Of a stretch of DNA of 64,000 bases, positions 1-12,291 are shown one piece after another. The position numbers were made by a program, and so were the translations under genes. Under the pieces are notes generated by a model, which made no database searches, was not told the origin of the DNA, and worked only from the letters and a program-made list of their open reading frames with translations. The stretch spans positions 7,478,816 to 7,542,815 of the forward strand of contig OZ038324.1 of NCBI GenBank assembly GCA_964035795.1, read 5' to 3'. This DNA is from Pterobdella sp. o SKG-2022. Taxonomy: Eukaryota > Annelida > Clitellata > Hirudinida > Piscicolidae. How positions within the stretch are numbered: the first letter of the stretch is position 1; each line of letters begins with the position of its first letter.

Positions 1-241
1 AGACCATATGTTTGCAGGTGTGGTTAAAGCGTCATTACGTTGATTTAATTAGAGACCGTTATTCAATATCTCGATAACTAATTTTATTTTTTTGAGAATT
101 TTAGTTTGTGTTTTTTGATAAAATGTTAGTTATACCAAAATGTTTAAATTTTTTAAGTTTTGAAGCATTGTTTCTTTAATTTGTATAAAATACATATTCG
201 GTTTTTTCTCCCATATAACATCACTTGCACACGCATCTCAG

Positions 242-316
242 GTTACTCCGATAGATTTTGTGGATCATAGTGAGAGACTGCTAGGAGAGATGTCAAAGAT
301 TTTAGGTGATGTGTGA
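242..316 (+). CDS. Putative last exon of a plus-strand gene that begins left of the window
   Basis: A CTCAG splice acceptor is followed by 24 open codons (reading VTPIDFVDHSERLLGEMSKI and four more residues) and a TGA stop. The reading looks protein-like rather than like the AT-rich background, and the gene would run into the window from the left edge. A 21-base open stretch after TTTGCAG (18-38, VWLKRHY) is followed by a GTTGAT donor in matching phase and could be the exon before it. I do not recognise the family. The call rests only on the splice signal, open frame and composition. Confidence 0.3.
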   Translation, partial: VTPIDFVDHSERLLGEMSKILGDV

Positions 317-1937
317 TCACGTGACTTTATTATTATTATTATTATTTCGATGTGTTTATTACCTATGGTAAATTATTTCGACTGTTTATACACTTTTTGG
401 CTATTATTTAGAAATAGACCTCGAATTATTTTATTAAATAAAACAATCAACGACTACATTCCATATGAATGATTCACTGTGTATAGCATGGAAAATATAT
501 TGGAGTGATTCACCATAAAACATCCTTCACTTGAGAAAAACTTGAAAAGGCTTAATGTTACCGGTGACTGCGTTAGAGGCGCTGAGACCTCAGTTCTTTA
601 ATGCTATATTTTCATGTGTTATAATGGAAGAGCCATTGTGAGCGCCACGAAATAACGATAATAAAGTGTAGAATTTTAATTGAAAACAATACTAATGTGA
701 GCTAGAAATGAAAGGAATCTGACTATGAGTAATCAATCGAAATGAATAATAATTACGAATGATGAAATGAAGAATGGAACGAAAAAATAATAGGAATTCA
801 TGGTAAAAGACAGTTTGATTTGCAATGTAGTCCATATACATATAGTACAAAAACAATGAAAAATCACCCGACGTTAGAATACTAATAGAAAAAACCGTAA
901 AAATGTCCAAAACGGATAAAATATGGTCAGATTTTAAAAATAAGATTTTTGAATTTGATATTGTAATGATACTATTGTGGGAAACCATGAATTTGTATAA
1001 TAGTACAAAATTAATACTATAATGGCAGATTGGAACAATGAAAATGTAAAAAAACCTGTGATGGAAAAACAAAATTCAATGAAATCTATTTTAAAGACGC
1101 TGAAAAAATTAAGATCTAGACTTGAGCTATTTAAAAACATTTCGATCTTGGAGCAAAACAAAGCTTATAGATAGACTTGCTTGTGAAAACAAAACCAGCT
1201 TCAAAGTAATATTATATGTGTCTACTACATGGGCGTGTTTCTTTTTTCAATGTTATTTGAGAGAAAAATTTTATTCATAATTTATTATTTACACGATAAA
1301 CTTAACTATTAATCTACAAATTGTGAAACCTGTGTTTTGGTGCCAAAAAACATTTCAAGGCTTCATACTTCATAACAGTGTAAAGCTTTAGCTAGAACTA
1401 TTCATCGAGGAAATTACTGAATATGAAGTACTTAATTTAATTGACCCTTCCCATGGACATATAAAAATGAAAAGAAATGCTTTGTAAAAATTGAGAAAAT
1501 TTTAAATTATGAAATGATATAGCGATGCAATCCAAAACTGAAGAGTTTTCACTAAAAAAATAAGTGAAAACAGTTTAGAAAAAACAAAAAAAAAAGAATG
1601 CAGAAAAGGAAATTGAACAATAACTAGTCTTTGATATTGATTAAATCAATAAAAATTCATCATGTAAAAAGTGGTGTTTCCTGAAGTTTATCACACTATC
1701 TCAAACGCTTGACTATGTCGTAACCATAAAATTACACCAAAAAATCCACCACCAAAATAAATCTATTGTTTATTTTCTACTATATCTATCTATCTATCTT
1801 TTTATTTATCTATCCATTTATCTATCTATCTATCTATTTATTTATCTATCTATTTATCCATTTATCTATCTATCTGTCTATCTGTCTATCTATCTATCTA
1901 TCTGTCTAAGCTTCTATCTACATATTTATTTATCTGA
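317..1937. other. Intergenic AT-rich DNA with a TATC-type microsatellite
   Basis: No convincing exon on either strand. ORFs here are low-complexity AT-rich shadows. A degenerate TCTA/TATC tetranucleotide array lies at about 1780-1930, just before the 3' end of the minus-strand transporter gene. Confidence 0.6.
1780..1930. repeat. (TCTA)n degenerate microsatellite
   Basis: Tandem TCTA/TTTA/TCTG units with frequent point changes, adjacent to the 3' end of the SLC35A4-like gene. Confidence 0.9.
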
Positions 1938-2364
1938 CTAGCATGCTATAACTTGGTGGTACAATGACAGAGAGAAGATGAATAAGATGAGGGAAGCACC
2001 AAAATACCAATTCACCTGATGAAATAATAATAATGATAATATTATTATTATTATTGTATTTTTTCAGTATTTTTATTATACTATCTATATCAAATAAACA
2101 ATAGTTCAACATGTTTCAATTATTAAATTAAATCAAGTGCTTCTTCAATACAGATAATAATCCAAAGCTCGTGCTTATTATATTCCATTACATTGTTTCT
2201 TCTATACATTATGCATAAACAATCGACGAAGGCAACAACGTACAACAATGTTCAAGACGAAGTAAGAGAGGACAGTGGCTAGGAGGGCTGAGAATGCACT
2301 GATGAAAAGTTTCACGATGTTGTTTGAATGCTTCATCACCATTGATACCAGTAACCCTACACAG

Positions 2365-2422
<58 letters not shown>

Positions 2423-5390
2423 CACAATTTTAGCGCCTTAATTCTTTCTTTAGAGTTTCATTATGTCATACATTAAGTATATTGGGTTCTTTAATTATTC
2501 ATGCATCAAGATAAATTTCAACCATAGTACAAATTACGTGTATTAAATTATATACGCACCAAACATTAATTGAGTATATGTATATTTAGTAATTAGTTAT
2601 ATTATCTCCTACATCGTCATACAACTCTTCACCTGTACGATGACGATGATCCATGTGTACATGTTGAAACCCTCAAAAGGCATGGCTTTGTCTTCTGCAG
2701 GGAAGATAACTGAGCATTACAATGGAGTGAGCTTTAAAAATTGGGCTATAAAGATGATGAACAATGATGATGATTATTATCGTAGATAAATCAGGTTTTA
2801 TAGTACGAAGCTTTTTAATTTTTCTTGAAATTATCAAGTAATGTTTATTATTATGGCTATTATGTTTATTTTATTTATATTGTTATCGTTTAATCACTAT
2901 TACAACCATCAATAAAATAATGAAGCACTACCCTTGTTGAAATACCAAACAGCAGTGTTCAAAATGATGCCATATAAGTACAAAAGAGAGTTTTGGAGGT
3001 TTAAACTCATCTGTGAAGGATGAAAAAAAATTTTTTAAATGGAAATAAAAATAAAAACAAGAAAAAAATAATTTTCAGTTTTGATCGATTTATATGTAAT
3101 AAATAAACAAACTCATAGTCATGAGAACCTAATGAAACATATGAAAATGTAGAAAAAAGTTGAAAACAACCTGAATAATAATAAAAATAGAACAAAAAAT
3201 TATAAAAAGCATTAAAAGCGAACTTCAGTGCGTTGCTTGAGGATACATTCATTATAGACTCCAGCCACACCAGACATGGTGACATAAACCATCAATATGA
3301 GGAAACCGTAAGATGTGATGTAGTTGGTCGTGTATGATATGGGTTGTTGAGCCACAATACTGCCTAGGCTTGTGTGTAAATGTGTGTGCAAGTTTTATTA
3401 GTTTTATTTTAGTCCATTTGGTGCAGCGCCTTGTAGAATATATCAATTGGCAACCAAAACCCCAGTTAGAAAAGACATACTTTTTGAAAATTTGTTTTTC
3501 AAAAAAAAAACTTATTATCATAAAAATTTTTTACTTATAGTTGAGAAAAAAATAAAACATGCAATGTTTTTGATAATTTTTATATCATTTGATTTTTCAA
3601 GCCAAAAGTAAATATTCAAATGAAAATACTTTTAGGAGTTTATTTTATTCCACGAAGCTTTTCGTAAGATGAACTTACATTATCAAGGTGCAAATATTTT
3701 AAAAAAAAACTTCGTGGAATAAAATAAACTCCTAAAAGCTTAACACTTCAACATAGTAAAATAACAAAATGACATAAAAAATACTAACCCATTGAGACAT
3801 GCAGATAAGAAGAGGATAAACAGTGCTAGCCACTGACCAGTCGTCAATAGTCTATGTAATGTTAATGATAGTATAGAAATATATTGCATGTAATAGTGAT
3901 GATTGTATGGGGGTATATTACCCCAGTTACTGTAGCATCTACAGCAGTAAAATTTATTAGGATTGATTATTTTATGTATTAAAGTTTAAATTTTGTAATA
4001 ATTGTATGGGCATGTATCATGTTGAGTTTCAACTTTTTACCATTTGATCCAGTGTAATATTAAAATGAATGTTATTGGTGAATGATAGTGTATCAATTAA
4101 TTAATAAAAACATCATTATATTGAACAATTAAATTTATTTGAGTATATTTTGGTATTTATTATAAGATAGTAATTTTGGCACTCACTGTGCTAAATAATA
4201 ATATATGAAGAACCTATAAACTTTATGTTACTATTTAACAAAGTAAATTTCAAAACTACTATCTTCTTATCTAAAAACAATCAATAAATTAAATATTTGG
4301 GATCAATAATAGAAAATGTTTGTATGACATTGAAGATACCTTTTCATGATCAAACGATACAATACCCCAGTAGATATGATTTTCAAGTTGCATAATACCT
4401 AGCATGGTTATGGTATGGACTTAAGGTTTATGGTATGGCTTTGTGTTCTGATTAATTGAGATTATGAGCCTTCAATTATGAGATGAGACTTATAATTATG
4501 ATACAGCAGAGACTTATAATAATCATATATGATACAAATTGAGAAAAAAAATGATACATATTTATTTGGAAGTATAAGCAAATTTATATAAATTGTAAGT
4601 AAAATAAAATAAATATGAAGTAAAAATAATAATAAATAGATATAAGTTTTGAAGTACAATAAAGTACTTTCAAAACATCATCTTATACTGACCCTATAAA
4701 AGCATATATCCAAATTATTATTATTAAAATTTTTTATTTTATTATTAGCAAATTATTATTATTATATAAAAACATACATTCAAACAATCTTATACTAATA
4801 GCATGATAAGATACATCTAGATCATTTTATATTGTGGTATGATAAAATGCATTTAAATTATTTTATATTAAAGTATGATAAGATACAGCTAAATTATCAA
4901 AAAACTGGCGCAAACCTGGTATGTAGCAGGGTCCATCTGCATTTGTAGATGTACTGAAAGATTGTTGGTTACACAGTAAAATATTGCAGGAACTAGAAAT
5001 GACAAAATGTAAAGAAAGTTTGGAGAAAAAGAGCTTTGTGAGATGGGTGGTAAAACATTTTGCTTCTTTTCAAACAAGTAAAACGTTAATGAAAGTATTA
5101 ACTGGAAAATTTGATATCAGTTTATTTATTTCTATAAAATAAATTAAAAAATAGTTTGTACCTTGAAGACTTCTACAAGGAAAAAGATGAAAGAAGAGCT
5201 ATACGGCAGACGATGATCTACTTTTGATAAATTAACAAGAATGCCGAACGAACTATACCCTAAAATACTTCAAAAATTTTAAGTTATTGATATAATTATT
5301 TATTTAACGTAATTTTTTCTACCATGCAAAAATCAAGAAGCTCCATCTTAGAGAAAATACTGTTTCAGTTTGTTTCTTGATCTGAATCAT
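1938..5390 (-). CDS. SLC35A4: SLC35A4-like nucleotide-sugar transporter family protein, nine exons
   Basis: Exons read on the minus strand with matching phases: 5162-5259, 4916-5101, 4340-4398, 3789-3851, 3224-3359, 2932-3010, 2633-2694, 2244-2366 and 1938-2015 (TAG stop). Together they give about 293 residues, close to the 324 of human SLC35A4 once a first exon is added. Family landmarks are NNLSVHLQMQMDPATYQ followed by VLCNLKIISTG, a central hydrophobic block ending NECILKQRTE, LQNSLLYLYG, and GLLVSMVMKHSNNIVKLF. These match the NNNLVIYLQ..DPSTYQVLSNLKI and GLLMSAVMKH blocks of SLC35A4 better than SLC35A1-3. Such proteins have about ten membrane helices and sit in the Golgi or ER; the substrate here is unknown. 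Exon 1 is unsure: a candidate at 5323-5390 (MIQIKKQTETVFSLRWSFLIFA) fits by similarity but joins one base out of phase. The intron before the eighth exon ends in a CA repeat. Confidence 0.8.
2368..2420. repeat. (GT)n microsatellite abutting a splice acceptor
   Basis: Uninterrupted GT dinucleotides. On the minus strand this is (CA)n ending directly in the CAG acceptor of the SLC35A4-like exon that starts at 2366. Confidence 0.95.
3629..3738. mobile_element. Palindromic MITE-like element, family A copy 1
   Basis: Two arms of about 29 bases (reading CTTTTAGGAGTTTATTTTAT then TCCACGAAG) are exact inverted repeats flanking a short centre that contains AAGCTTTTCGTAAG and TTACATTATCAAG. It sits in an intron of the SLC35A4-like gene. 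The element at 52276-52423 is clearly homologous in both arms and centre. There is no coding capacity, as expected of a non-autonomous foldback element. Confidence 0.7.
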
Positions 5391-5586
5391 CTCATCACCT
5401 AAGTTTATTCCCTTTTTGAAACTTTGCATTTGATTTAATTAACGAAGGTCCAAGGCGTTGTCATTTTGTTTTATTGAATTTTATTATTGAGTGTACATAC
5501 AACCTGCCTGTACACAAAAGGTAAAAAAAACAAAACATTTGAATCCAAAGAATAATTAACACATAAACAAAGGTACTTGAAATTTA

Positions 5587-6840
5587 TTATGTAAAAACTT
5601 CTGAAGACGTTTCTTTATTGTAATTATTATTATTATTATCATTAATTTCATTTTTTTCTTCAGCAAAACTACTAGAGCTGCTATCATCATCTGCACTATC
5701 ATCCACATTATTTGCTGCTTTAAGGCTGCAATTATATGAATCCTGCTCCGCCACTTCAATCACAGCTTGCCTCACCAATGATTTCAACTTGTTTCTACTT
5801 TTATTACTGCTTAAATACCTGAAATTAAGTAAAATTAAGCTTTTTATTAAACGCCCAATATTATTGCAGAAAGTAATTTAAACAATATTCACTGAAACAC
5901 TACCTGAGCTGATTTGTAACATAATCTCCAAACATCCTTGCATCATCAAACACCCCTTCCTCCTCATCCTCAAGCATAGGGACATGTTCATTGGTAATTT
6001 CATGTACCTCCATCATGTGATACTCTTTCTGTTTATTATTTATTATATTAATTTATACTGCTTTCCATATTCTGGTATCTAAGTTGACAGTAGCTAGCCT
6101 AGTGTATTGATACTGGTTATATCAAAATTTCTAAAATGATCCATTTTATTTAGAAAAATTTCTATAGACTGTCAGTATAAGCTATCAGCTAAGTTGACTC
6201 AAATTCAAAATCCACTGTTTTCATGCTTGGTTTTTGTTGATTAAAACCAGGCCAAATGACAAAGATACTAGAATATCAGTATTTCGATTCCTATTAGCAG
6301 TTATTTTTTATCCAGTTTATAGCAAAAAAAAAATTGTTAATTATAAGAACTGGAATAAATGCAGTTTAATGTTGATGCTCAAAACTTATAAAATACTCAC
6401 CTTCTAGTTTATATTTATTATGAATACTTGGAAGCTTTTAAAAAGAAAAAATCTTTTGTAGAAATATAAAGACCTGTCTCAAATGATCTGCAGTGTTGGA
6501 GTGATTGTTTATAGTGGATAATTTTGGCTGAAGAATTTTGCAACACAGAGTGCAAAGAGCATTTTCAGACCCATCTGACATTTGCTCTAACCAAGAAAAT
6601 CTGTAGAGCAAAGAAATCTAAATATTTGTAAATTTAAACTAAAGTAGCAAGAAATGAAAAAAAATGATAAAAACTCATTGATTTCATAATTTATGATATG
6701 AAGCTTCCCACTATTAATTAGATATCATCAAATAAAAATCTACTCATCTATAATTATTCAATATTTTGTTTTCAGAACCTTTTCTTCCATTTGGTTTTGA
6801 ATTTTCTGCCAGTCTCGTATTTCTGCTTCCATTTAGACAT
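5587..6840 (-). CDS. Small BED-like zinc-finger plus BESS-motif protein, 181 aa
   Basis: Four exons with consistent phases (6779-6840, 6474-6600, 5904-6028, 5587-5818) give exactly 182 codons including the stop. Residues 1-60 hold a basic start (MSKWKQKYETGRKF) then FSWLEQ, CTLC and an INNHSNTADH segment: the pattern of a C2H2 finger of the BED/hAT type that reads CxxC...HxxxxxH. Residues about 90-125 read FGDYVTNQLRYLSSNKSRNK and then LKSLVRQAVIEVAE, which fits the BESS protein-interaction motif. The last 55 residues are acidic, Ser- and Asn-rich, with the Asn run encoded by an ATT/AAT repeat. This suggests a DNA-binding or chromatin adaptor, possibly derived from a domesticated transposase. 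Function is unknown. The whole-gene model is inferred from splice signals. Confidence 0.6.
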
Positions 6841-7019
6841 CCAGCTTAATGTTTTTAGATGATAGAATAAAAATTGCAAAAACTTGGAATAGAATCTTAA
6901 TTGAAATTTTTGTTAAAAGTTAACTTCCATAAATTTTTTTATTTCTGTTTAAATGAAATTTGAAAAAATATGTAGTTCAATTGCAAGACTTAGTTATATA
7001 ATTTTGTAAATTTGGTTTC

Positions 7020-7715
7020 TAATGTCTTCTCTTGGCTTAACTTCGCGAACGAAGATTTTATGAAGGGAGGTTCCCACGTCTACTGCAAGCGCGCTCGTGG
7101 CTAATTAGGCCAATGCGAGATAGGCAGGTACGACCAAAGCGACTGCAGTTAAAGGTTATGTCAGGTACAACATGGTGAGGCGTCGCAACTTTTCCTTCTG
7201 CAACGTTTTTCCTTCAGGTTGATGCTGCGAGAATCCTCAAAGGAGACAGCCTGGTGGATGATGTGGCGCTAAGTACCGCGGTCGGCCGCCAAAGTAGACC
7301 ACTGACTATGGTTAAGGTGACAAGTACTGAGTGATTTTTCCAAAGAGTCTTTATAACGTCTTTTTGGTCCCCCTCTGTCACGATGGTCAGTGGAGAGCTC
7401 ACTATACAAGATCATCTTGAGTAAGCGATAATCGCCCATTCTGGAGACATGTCCTGCCCAGCGTAGCTGTGACTTCATTAGCATGGCTTCAATACTAGTG
7501 ATCTCCGCTTGTTCAAGAACTTCAACATTTGTGACGTAATCGCTCTAGTGGACGTTGAGAATAATGCGGAGACAGCGCTAGTGGAAACGCTCTAGAAGTC
7601 GCATGCTGTGACGATAAGTTACCCATGCTTTAGAGCCGTACAGTAGGGTGGTGAGTATGACGACTCTGTACACGCTGATTTTGGAGCCCTTCTTCAGATG
7701 CTTGTTATCAACACA
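7020..7715 (-). mobile_element. 5'-truncated non-LTR retrotransposon (LINE), RT C-terminus and tail
   Basis: The minus strand reads the C-terminal part of a LINE reverse transcriptase: a decayed 'YGSKAWVTYRHSMRLLERFH' segment, then LRWAGHVSRMGDYRLLKMIL, RDRGGPKRRYKDSLEKSL and CHLNHSQWSTLAADR, and a decayed C-terminal Cys/His cluster (SRIGLISHERAC). The fragment ends at a tail containing CTTCGCGAACGAAG. Upstream RT motifs are absent, so it is 5' truncated, and in-frame stops show it is dead. Its GC content is visibly higher than the flanks, which supports an insertion. Confidence 0.85.
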
Positions 7716-8628
7716 TATATCTAATTATTGTATTCTCAAAAAATTTTTATAATTTTTAAAAATATATTTGAACTATCGAATTTTTGAAAATTTATGTCAG
7801 CGCTTATTTTTTTCGATACAGGTAGGCATTTAGAAATTTTATGGAAAAAATTGGCAGAAGAAAAAACTAGCAGCCAAAAAGCTTTGAAAAAAGTTACCGC
7901 ATAAAACACAGCTACTCAAAAAGGGAGAAAATGTGTAGAAATTGATTTTTATCTTAACACTGCCGAGTGGCGATGAAAAAATCATTCGATGCTGTCAATT
8001 CAAATTTTTCAGGATTTATTATTCAAAAAAAATTTATATTATATTAGTATCTTCTCTAAATATGCTATATAACAAAATATTATGCAGATTACATTTTAGT
8101 GACACGAACTATTGAAGTTTCTACATCTTACATGTCTTATTAAATAATAAAGTTCAGAATGCGCTGTTTTACTCACGCCATAATGATAAGTTAAAAAGCA
8201 TACTAAAATATTTAATATATAAAAACACAATAAAAGAAAATATATACCAAACTTCTTTATATAATCATAAAATTTAATTGTCTTCAATAAAAACCCTTTT
8301 TAAGGTGTTGAAAATGACTAGATCGATATGTTTTGAGAGTTAGTATATGAAACAAAATTCTCAAGGCCCACTATTGTTAAGCTTGTCTTTAACAATAAGG
8401 ATTATGTTGAAATAAGTAAACAGCTCAACATATAAACGCCAAGGTTTAACTTGATAAAGTCTCTTCTTTAAATGAAGAGTGGATTTGATCAATTAAATGA
8501 AACAATATTAATAAATGGAAATAGAAAACTTCGGCATAGATTTTCTCAATAAAAATCTTTCTTTTTTTCCTGGTAAAATAGCCAAATTATTTAAAATGTA
8601 ATTCTAATAGATTTGACTTTTTTTGCAG
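7716..8628. other. Non-coding stretch, possibly with the missing first exon of the arrestin gene
   Basis: No exon can be assigned with confidence. The alpha-arrestin gene must have at least one exon left of 8629, because the exon there starts in phase 1 within the first beta-strands of the domain. I could not identify it. Confidence 0.4.
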
Positions 8629-11447
8629 GAGATAAAATAGCAGGGCATGTAATATTTGACCTACAAAAACCTACCTTTATTGAAAGTGAGGTTATTTGAT
8701 ATTAGGAAAAGCCATTTATTAGATATTGTGCTTATTAATACAGGCTAATTTTTGTATAGTTTTGCAAATAAACATTTGTGTTGCTAATACAATCATTAGA
8801 CATTTACATTTTCAGAAGTTGAAGTGTTAATCAAAGGATTTTATCTTGTAAACTGGGATAAAGCTATATCTGCTGCCGCACCTACCACTACCGTACCAAA
8901 TACCGTACCGTCAAAACAGTTTTTGAAATATGAGACAATTTACAAACCACCTAAAAAAACCAAAAAAAACATCGCTAGAAAATATACAAAAAACCATTTA
9001 AGACATCAAAATACACTCAAAAATTCCATTTCAACACCTGAGTTGTTTAACGAATCGCAAAAACTTAGAAAAATTTCATTAAACTCTTCAAAAACATCCT
9101 TTTGTTCCGAATTTTTATCATCAAGCCCATCTTCAACCTCGTCATCAACGTCTTTCACACCACTAAATATGCCATGTTTGCAAAAGAATCTCAAAGATTG
9201 TCAACATTATCTTAATCAAACTGTTCTTCTCTTTCATCATAGTGAGTTTTGTACACAATTTTTAAAATATAAGCGTTTTGTTATTAAATTGTTTTAGGTG
9301 GTTGACGTTATAGCTGAGAATATGGCTATATTGTGGTTAATACTATTTTTGGCGTTTTTATAGCAAATTCTTTTATTATTTAACACTTTCAGGAAAGCAA
9401 AATAAAAGATCATCTGTAGACAATTCTTCAGAAACATCATGCGAAAGACCATCTCTCTCTCAAGAATCTTTTTCATCAACTGGAAGCCAACAATACCACA
9501 ACTTTCAACCAGGCTCCTATAATCTTCCCTTTTCTATCCAACTACCAAACCGCCTACCTAACTCGTTTGTGGGTGAGTATGGTGTTTTGAGGTATTTAGT
9601 TGTAGCTCTGCTCACAGTCTCGCCTTGTTTGGTTAGTATTTCAGATAATATAATAAGCAAAAAAGAGAAATTTAATCGAAAAAAAGAGTTTGAAGGTCGA
9701 ATTGATTCGTGTAGCAGTGGTTACAGTAGCTCGGGCTCGTGGGCCTTTAATAACGACAAAAACAAAAGTTCTCTATCATCATTGGTTGCCGAAAAATGTT
9801 CTTTAAGTGAGGAAGCCAATGATCTAACGTATGAAAAAAGTTGCAGAGAAGAAAAAAAAGTGGTAAGGTCGATGAGAGAGTTCAAAGTTGCAGCAAACAC
9901 GGTGGTTCCCAAGCGTCACCTGGTTAGAGTCGTTAAAATTTTTGTTGATTTAATTTAAATATTTCAAAATTGTTTAAAAACTCATCAGCATAACCGCATC
10001 AATATGAATAATCTAAACAATATTTTCAGGAACCTTTACACATAGCGATAAAAGAGAAGCAGATGATATTCTTCTTCAAAATGGGTCATATAGATGGGTT
10101 CTGGAAGTTAAACAAGACAGGATTTTTGGCGGGCGAGACAATGAAGATAGATGGAAATTTCGAAAACAATGGTAAAATAGTGGTAAAAAGAACCAAAGCC
10201 ACGCTCGTACAAGTGAGATTTTCTTAATAAAGTTATGTTGATAAACATGTTTTCCCCATGAGCGAACTTTCGGATATGATGACATGAAGGATTAGTAACG
10301 TTTTTATGATCAATTCAAACTCTTATTAAACATATAATGGTTTTATATACACTTGAGAAAGATAAAGTTGAAAGAATATGTGAATGATATCATTTTAGAA
10401 AGTAGACCAAAACAACAAAATTAATGAAAAATAAATTATATGACCATGTTAAACTAACTTCCAAAAAATGTCTTGAAAATAAACACAAGGACAGATATTA
10501 ATTATTATTATTATTATATACACACAAAGTTGATTTAACAACAAAGCTTTTAATGAGCAGAACTCACATTATCATACCTCGTTTTTGAATAATTTTTTGT
10601 GTTTGTGTCGAGCCAACAAACAGAATGTTTTATAGGTTTTAAGATTTATTGAAAAATCATCATCAAAAGATATAAACCTTTAAAGTTATATTGTTAAACT
10701 TATCCATCAACGAGTCTGTATTTTTAAATAAACCATTGTACTTTAAATTGAAATATCCTATGTTATAACTATCTATATTTTTCAAAATTAACTTTTAGAG
10801 CATAGAATATGGGTCTTCGACATGTAGCAGCAGCAACATCACACAACGAAAAAAACTCTTATGCAAAAGCAAAGCCGCTATTTTACCAAACTCTTCAGGT
10901 GATCTGAAATTTTAAACTGTTAATGAATGATTTTCTTTATACTGCGTAGCTTGACTTTATAACAAATAACATCATTATTATTTTTCGTTTCTTATCTTAA
11001 ATTTATATACTTTTAATATTATTAATCCCAAACTATACATCACTGACAATCTTACCATCATAATTAATATACAAACGACTTGAACTCGTATGCAGGTTTT
11101 TGGAGGGAACTACTGGTAATACCATCTCAGACTCCTGCCAACACTGATGAAGGTGCTCCAATAAAAATCAGATACACTCTTAAGGTCTGTGTCTTACTTT
11201 ATATTCTAATCAACTAAAAATTGCCTGGAAAGGTCTATTCTATTGCGTAATTTACGCAGATAATTTAGAATAAAATTTGAATATTTATCCATAAATGGTA
11301 TATACTTCAATACAGTTACTGATTGAGTTCTCTCGCTTCTTCAAAGCCATTCAAAACGAAGTGGATATTTTCATTGGAAACTCACAAAGCTCTCCACCAT
11401 ACACCACAGAGAAACAAGAACACAATGAAAGCAACTACTTCACATAA
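8629..11447 (+). CDS. Divergent alpha-arrestin (arrestin domain-containing protein), 5' exon missing
   Basis: Exons with consistent phases: 8629-8685, 8816-9241, 9393-9922, 10030-10212, 10799-10898, 11096-11184 and 11316-11447. The N-domain is shown by GDKIAGHVIFDLQKP, VEVLIKGFYLVNW and GSYNLPFSIQLPNRLPNSF followed by GEYGVLRY, the canonical 'F.SFQLP..LPSSFEG..G.IRY' signature. The C-domain is shown by LNKTGFLAGETMKIDGNFEN, KIVVKRTKATLVQ, FWRELLVIPSQTPANTDEG and a last strand block ending FIGN. Alpha-arrestins are adaptors for ubiquitin ligases and endocytic cargo. Odd points are long, low-complexity Ser/Lys-rich insertions in both exon 8816-9241 and the second half of 9393-9922, making the protein larger than usual. 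The C-terminus has SPPYTTE but no true PPxY. The start codon was not found. Confidence 0.72.
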
Positions 11448-11879
11448 CTTATCGCATGCCTTTATCAGATTAACTTTAGTCATGTTTCATTTGAGCTTCG
11501 TTTCATTTTTTGGAGATGTATAATACAAACCTTACTGACCATGTATTATATAAATGTAAAAGACTAACTTTTGATAATTTTAACTCACACGAAGCTATGC
11601 ATGAATTCTTTTAGTGTGTGTATTTGTATAACAATCCGTTTAGGCAAATTTAAGTAACGATCGCCATTTTGAAAAAGTTTTTTTCTGGAAAAAACCACGA
11701 AAAATGAAAAATGTTCTTCATATGGAAAGTGCATTCAGAAAGAAGAACTGATATGCAATTTTTGTCTTTTCGTCTGTTAGTTTGGCAGCTATGCACGCTT
11801 AAAAAAAATGTTTTGGGACAAACTAAAAAATGCAACTAACTCGGCTATAAATTACTTGTTGATCATGAAATACATCTAC

Positions 11880-12056
11880 AATGATATAGTAGAAACAAAC
11901 ACTGAAGTTCATTGAGAAACTTAATACACGAAGCTTTTCGTAAGAGTATCTTAAATTATCTAGTGTTACACTAGATAACGTAAGATACTCTTACGAAAGG
12001 CTTCGTGTATTGAAGTTCTTAATAAACCTTAGTTTTTGTTTCTATTATATTGATTT
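11880..12056. mobile_element. Palindromic MITE-like element, family B
   Basis: About 177 bp that fold on themselves almost end to end. Each half contains, from outside in, AGAAACAAA..CT.AAG, TTAATACACGAAGC, TTTTCGTAAGAGTATCTTA and a TTATCTAGTGT centre. The outer arms are diverged, while the inner 40 bases are almost perfect. It shares the CACGAAGCTTTTCGTAAGA core with family A, which implies common origin or a common transposase. No ORF. Confidence 0.7.
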
Positions 12057-12165
12057 CCGGCTATTTTACGTCAACAATCTACAATGATCTTCTAGATTCT
12101 TAGTGAAAGTATGACTCAATAAAAGCATCATTTCAAAAAATTTGCATCGTCGCAAAACGCTTAGA

Positions 12166-12291
12166 ACAAACAAACAAACAAACAAACAAACAAACAAACA
12201 AACAAACAAACAAACAAACAAACAAACAAACAAACAAACAAACAAACAAACAAACAAACAAACAAACAAACAAAAAAACAAACAAGCAAGC
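12166..12291. repeat. (CAAA)n microsatellite, about 125 bp
   Basis: Nearly perfect tandem AAAC/CAAA units with a few changes at the right end. Confidence 0.95.

Noticed and set aside
11390..11430. PPxY ubiquitin-ligase docking motif in the arrestin tail
   Set aside because: The sequence is SPPYTT, so the tyrosine directly follows the second proline; the spacing is wrong.
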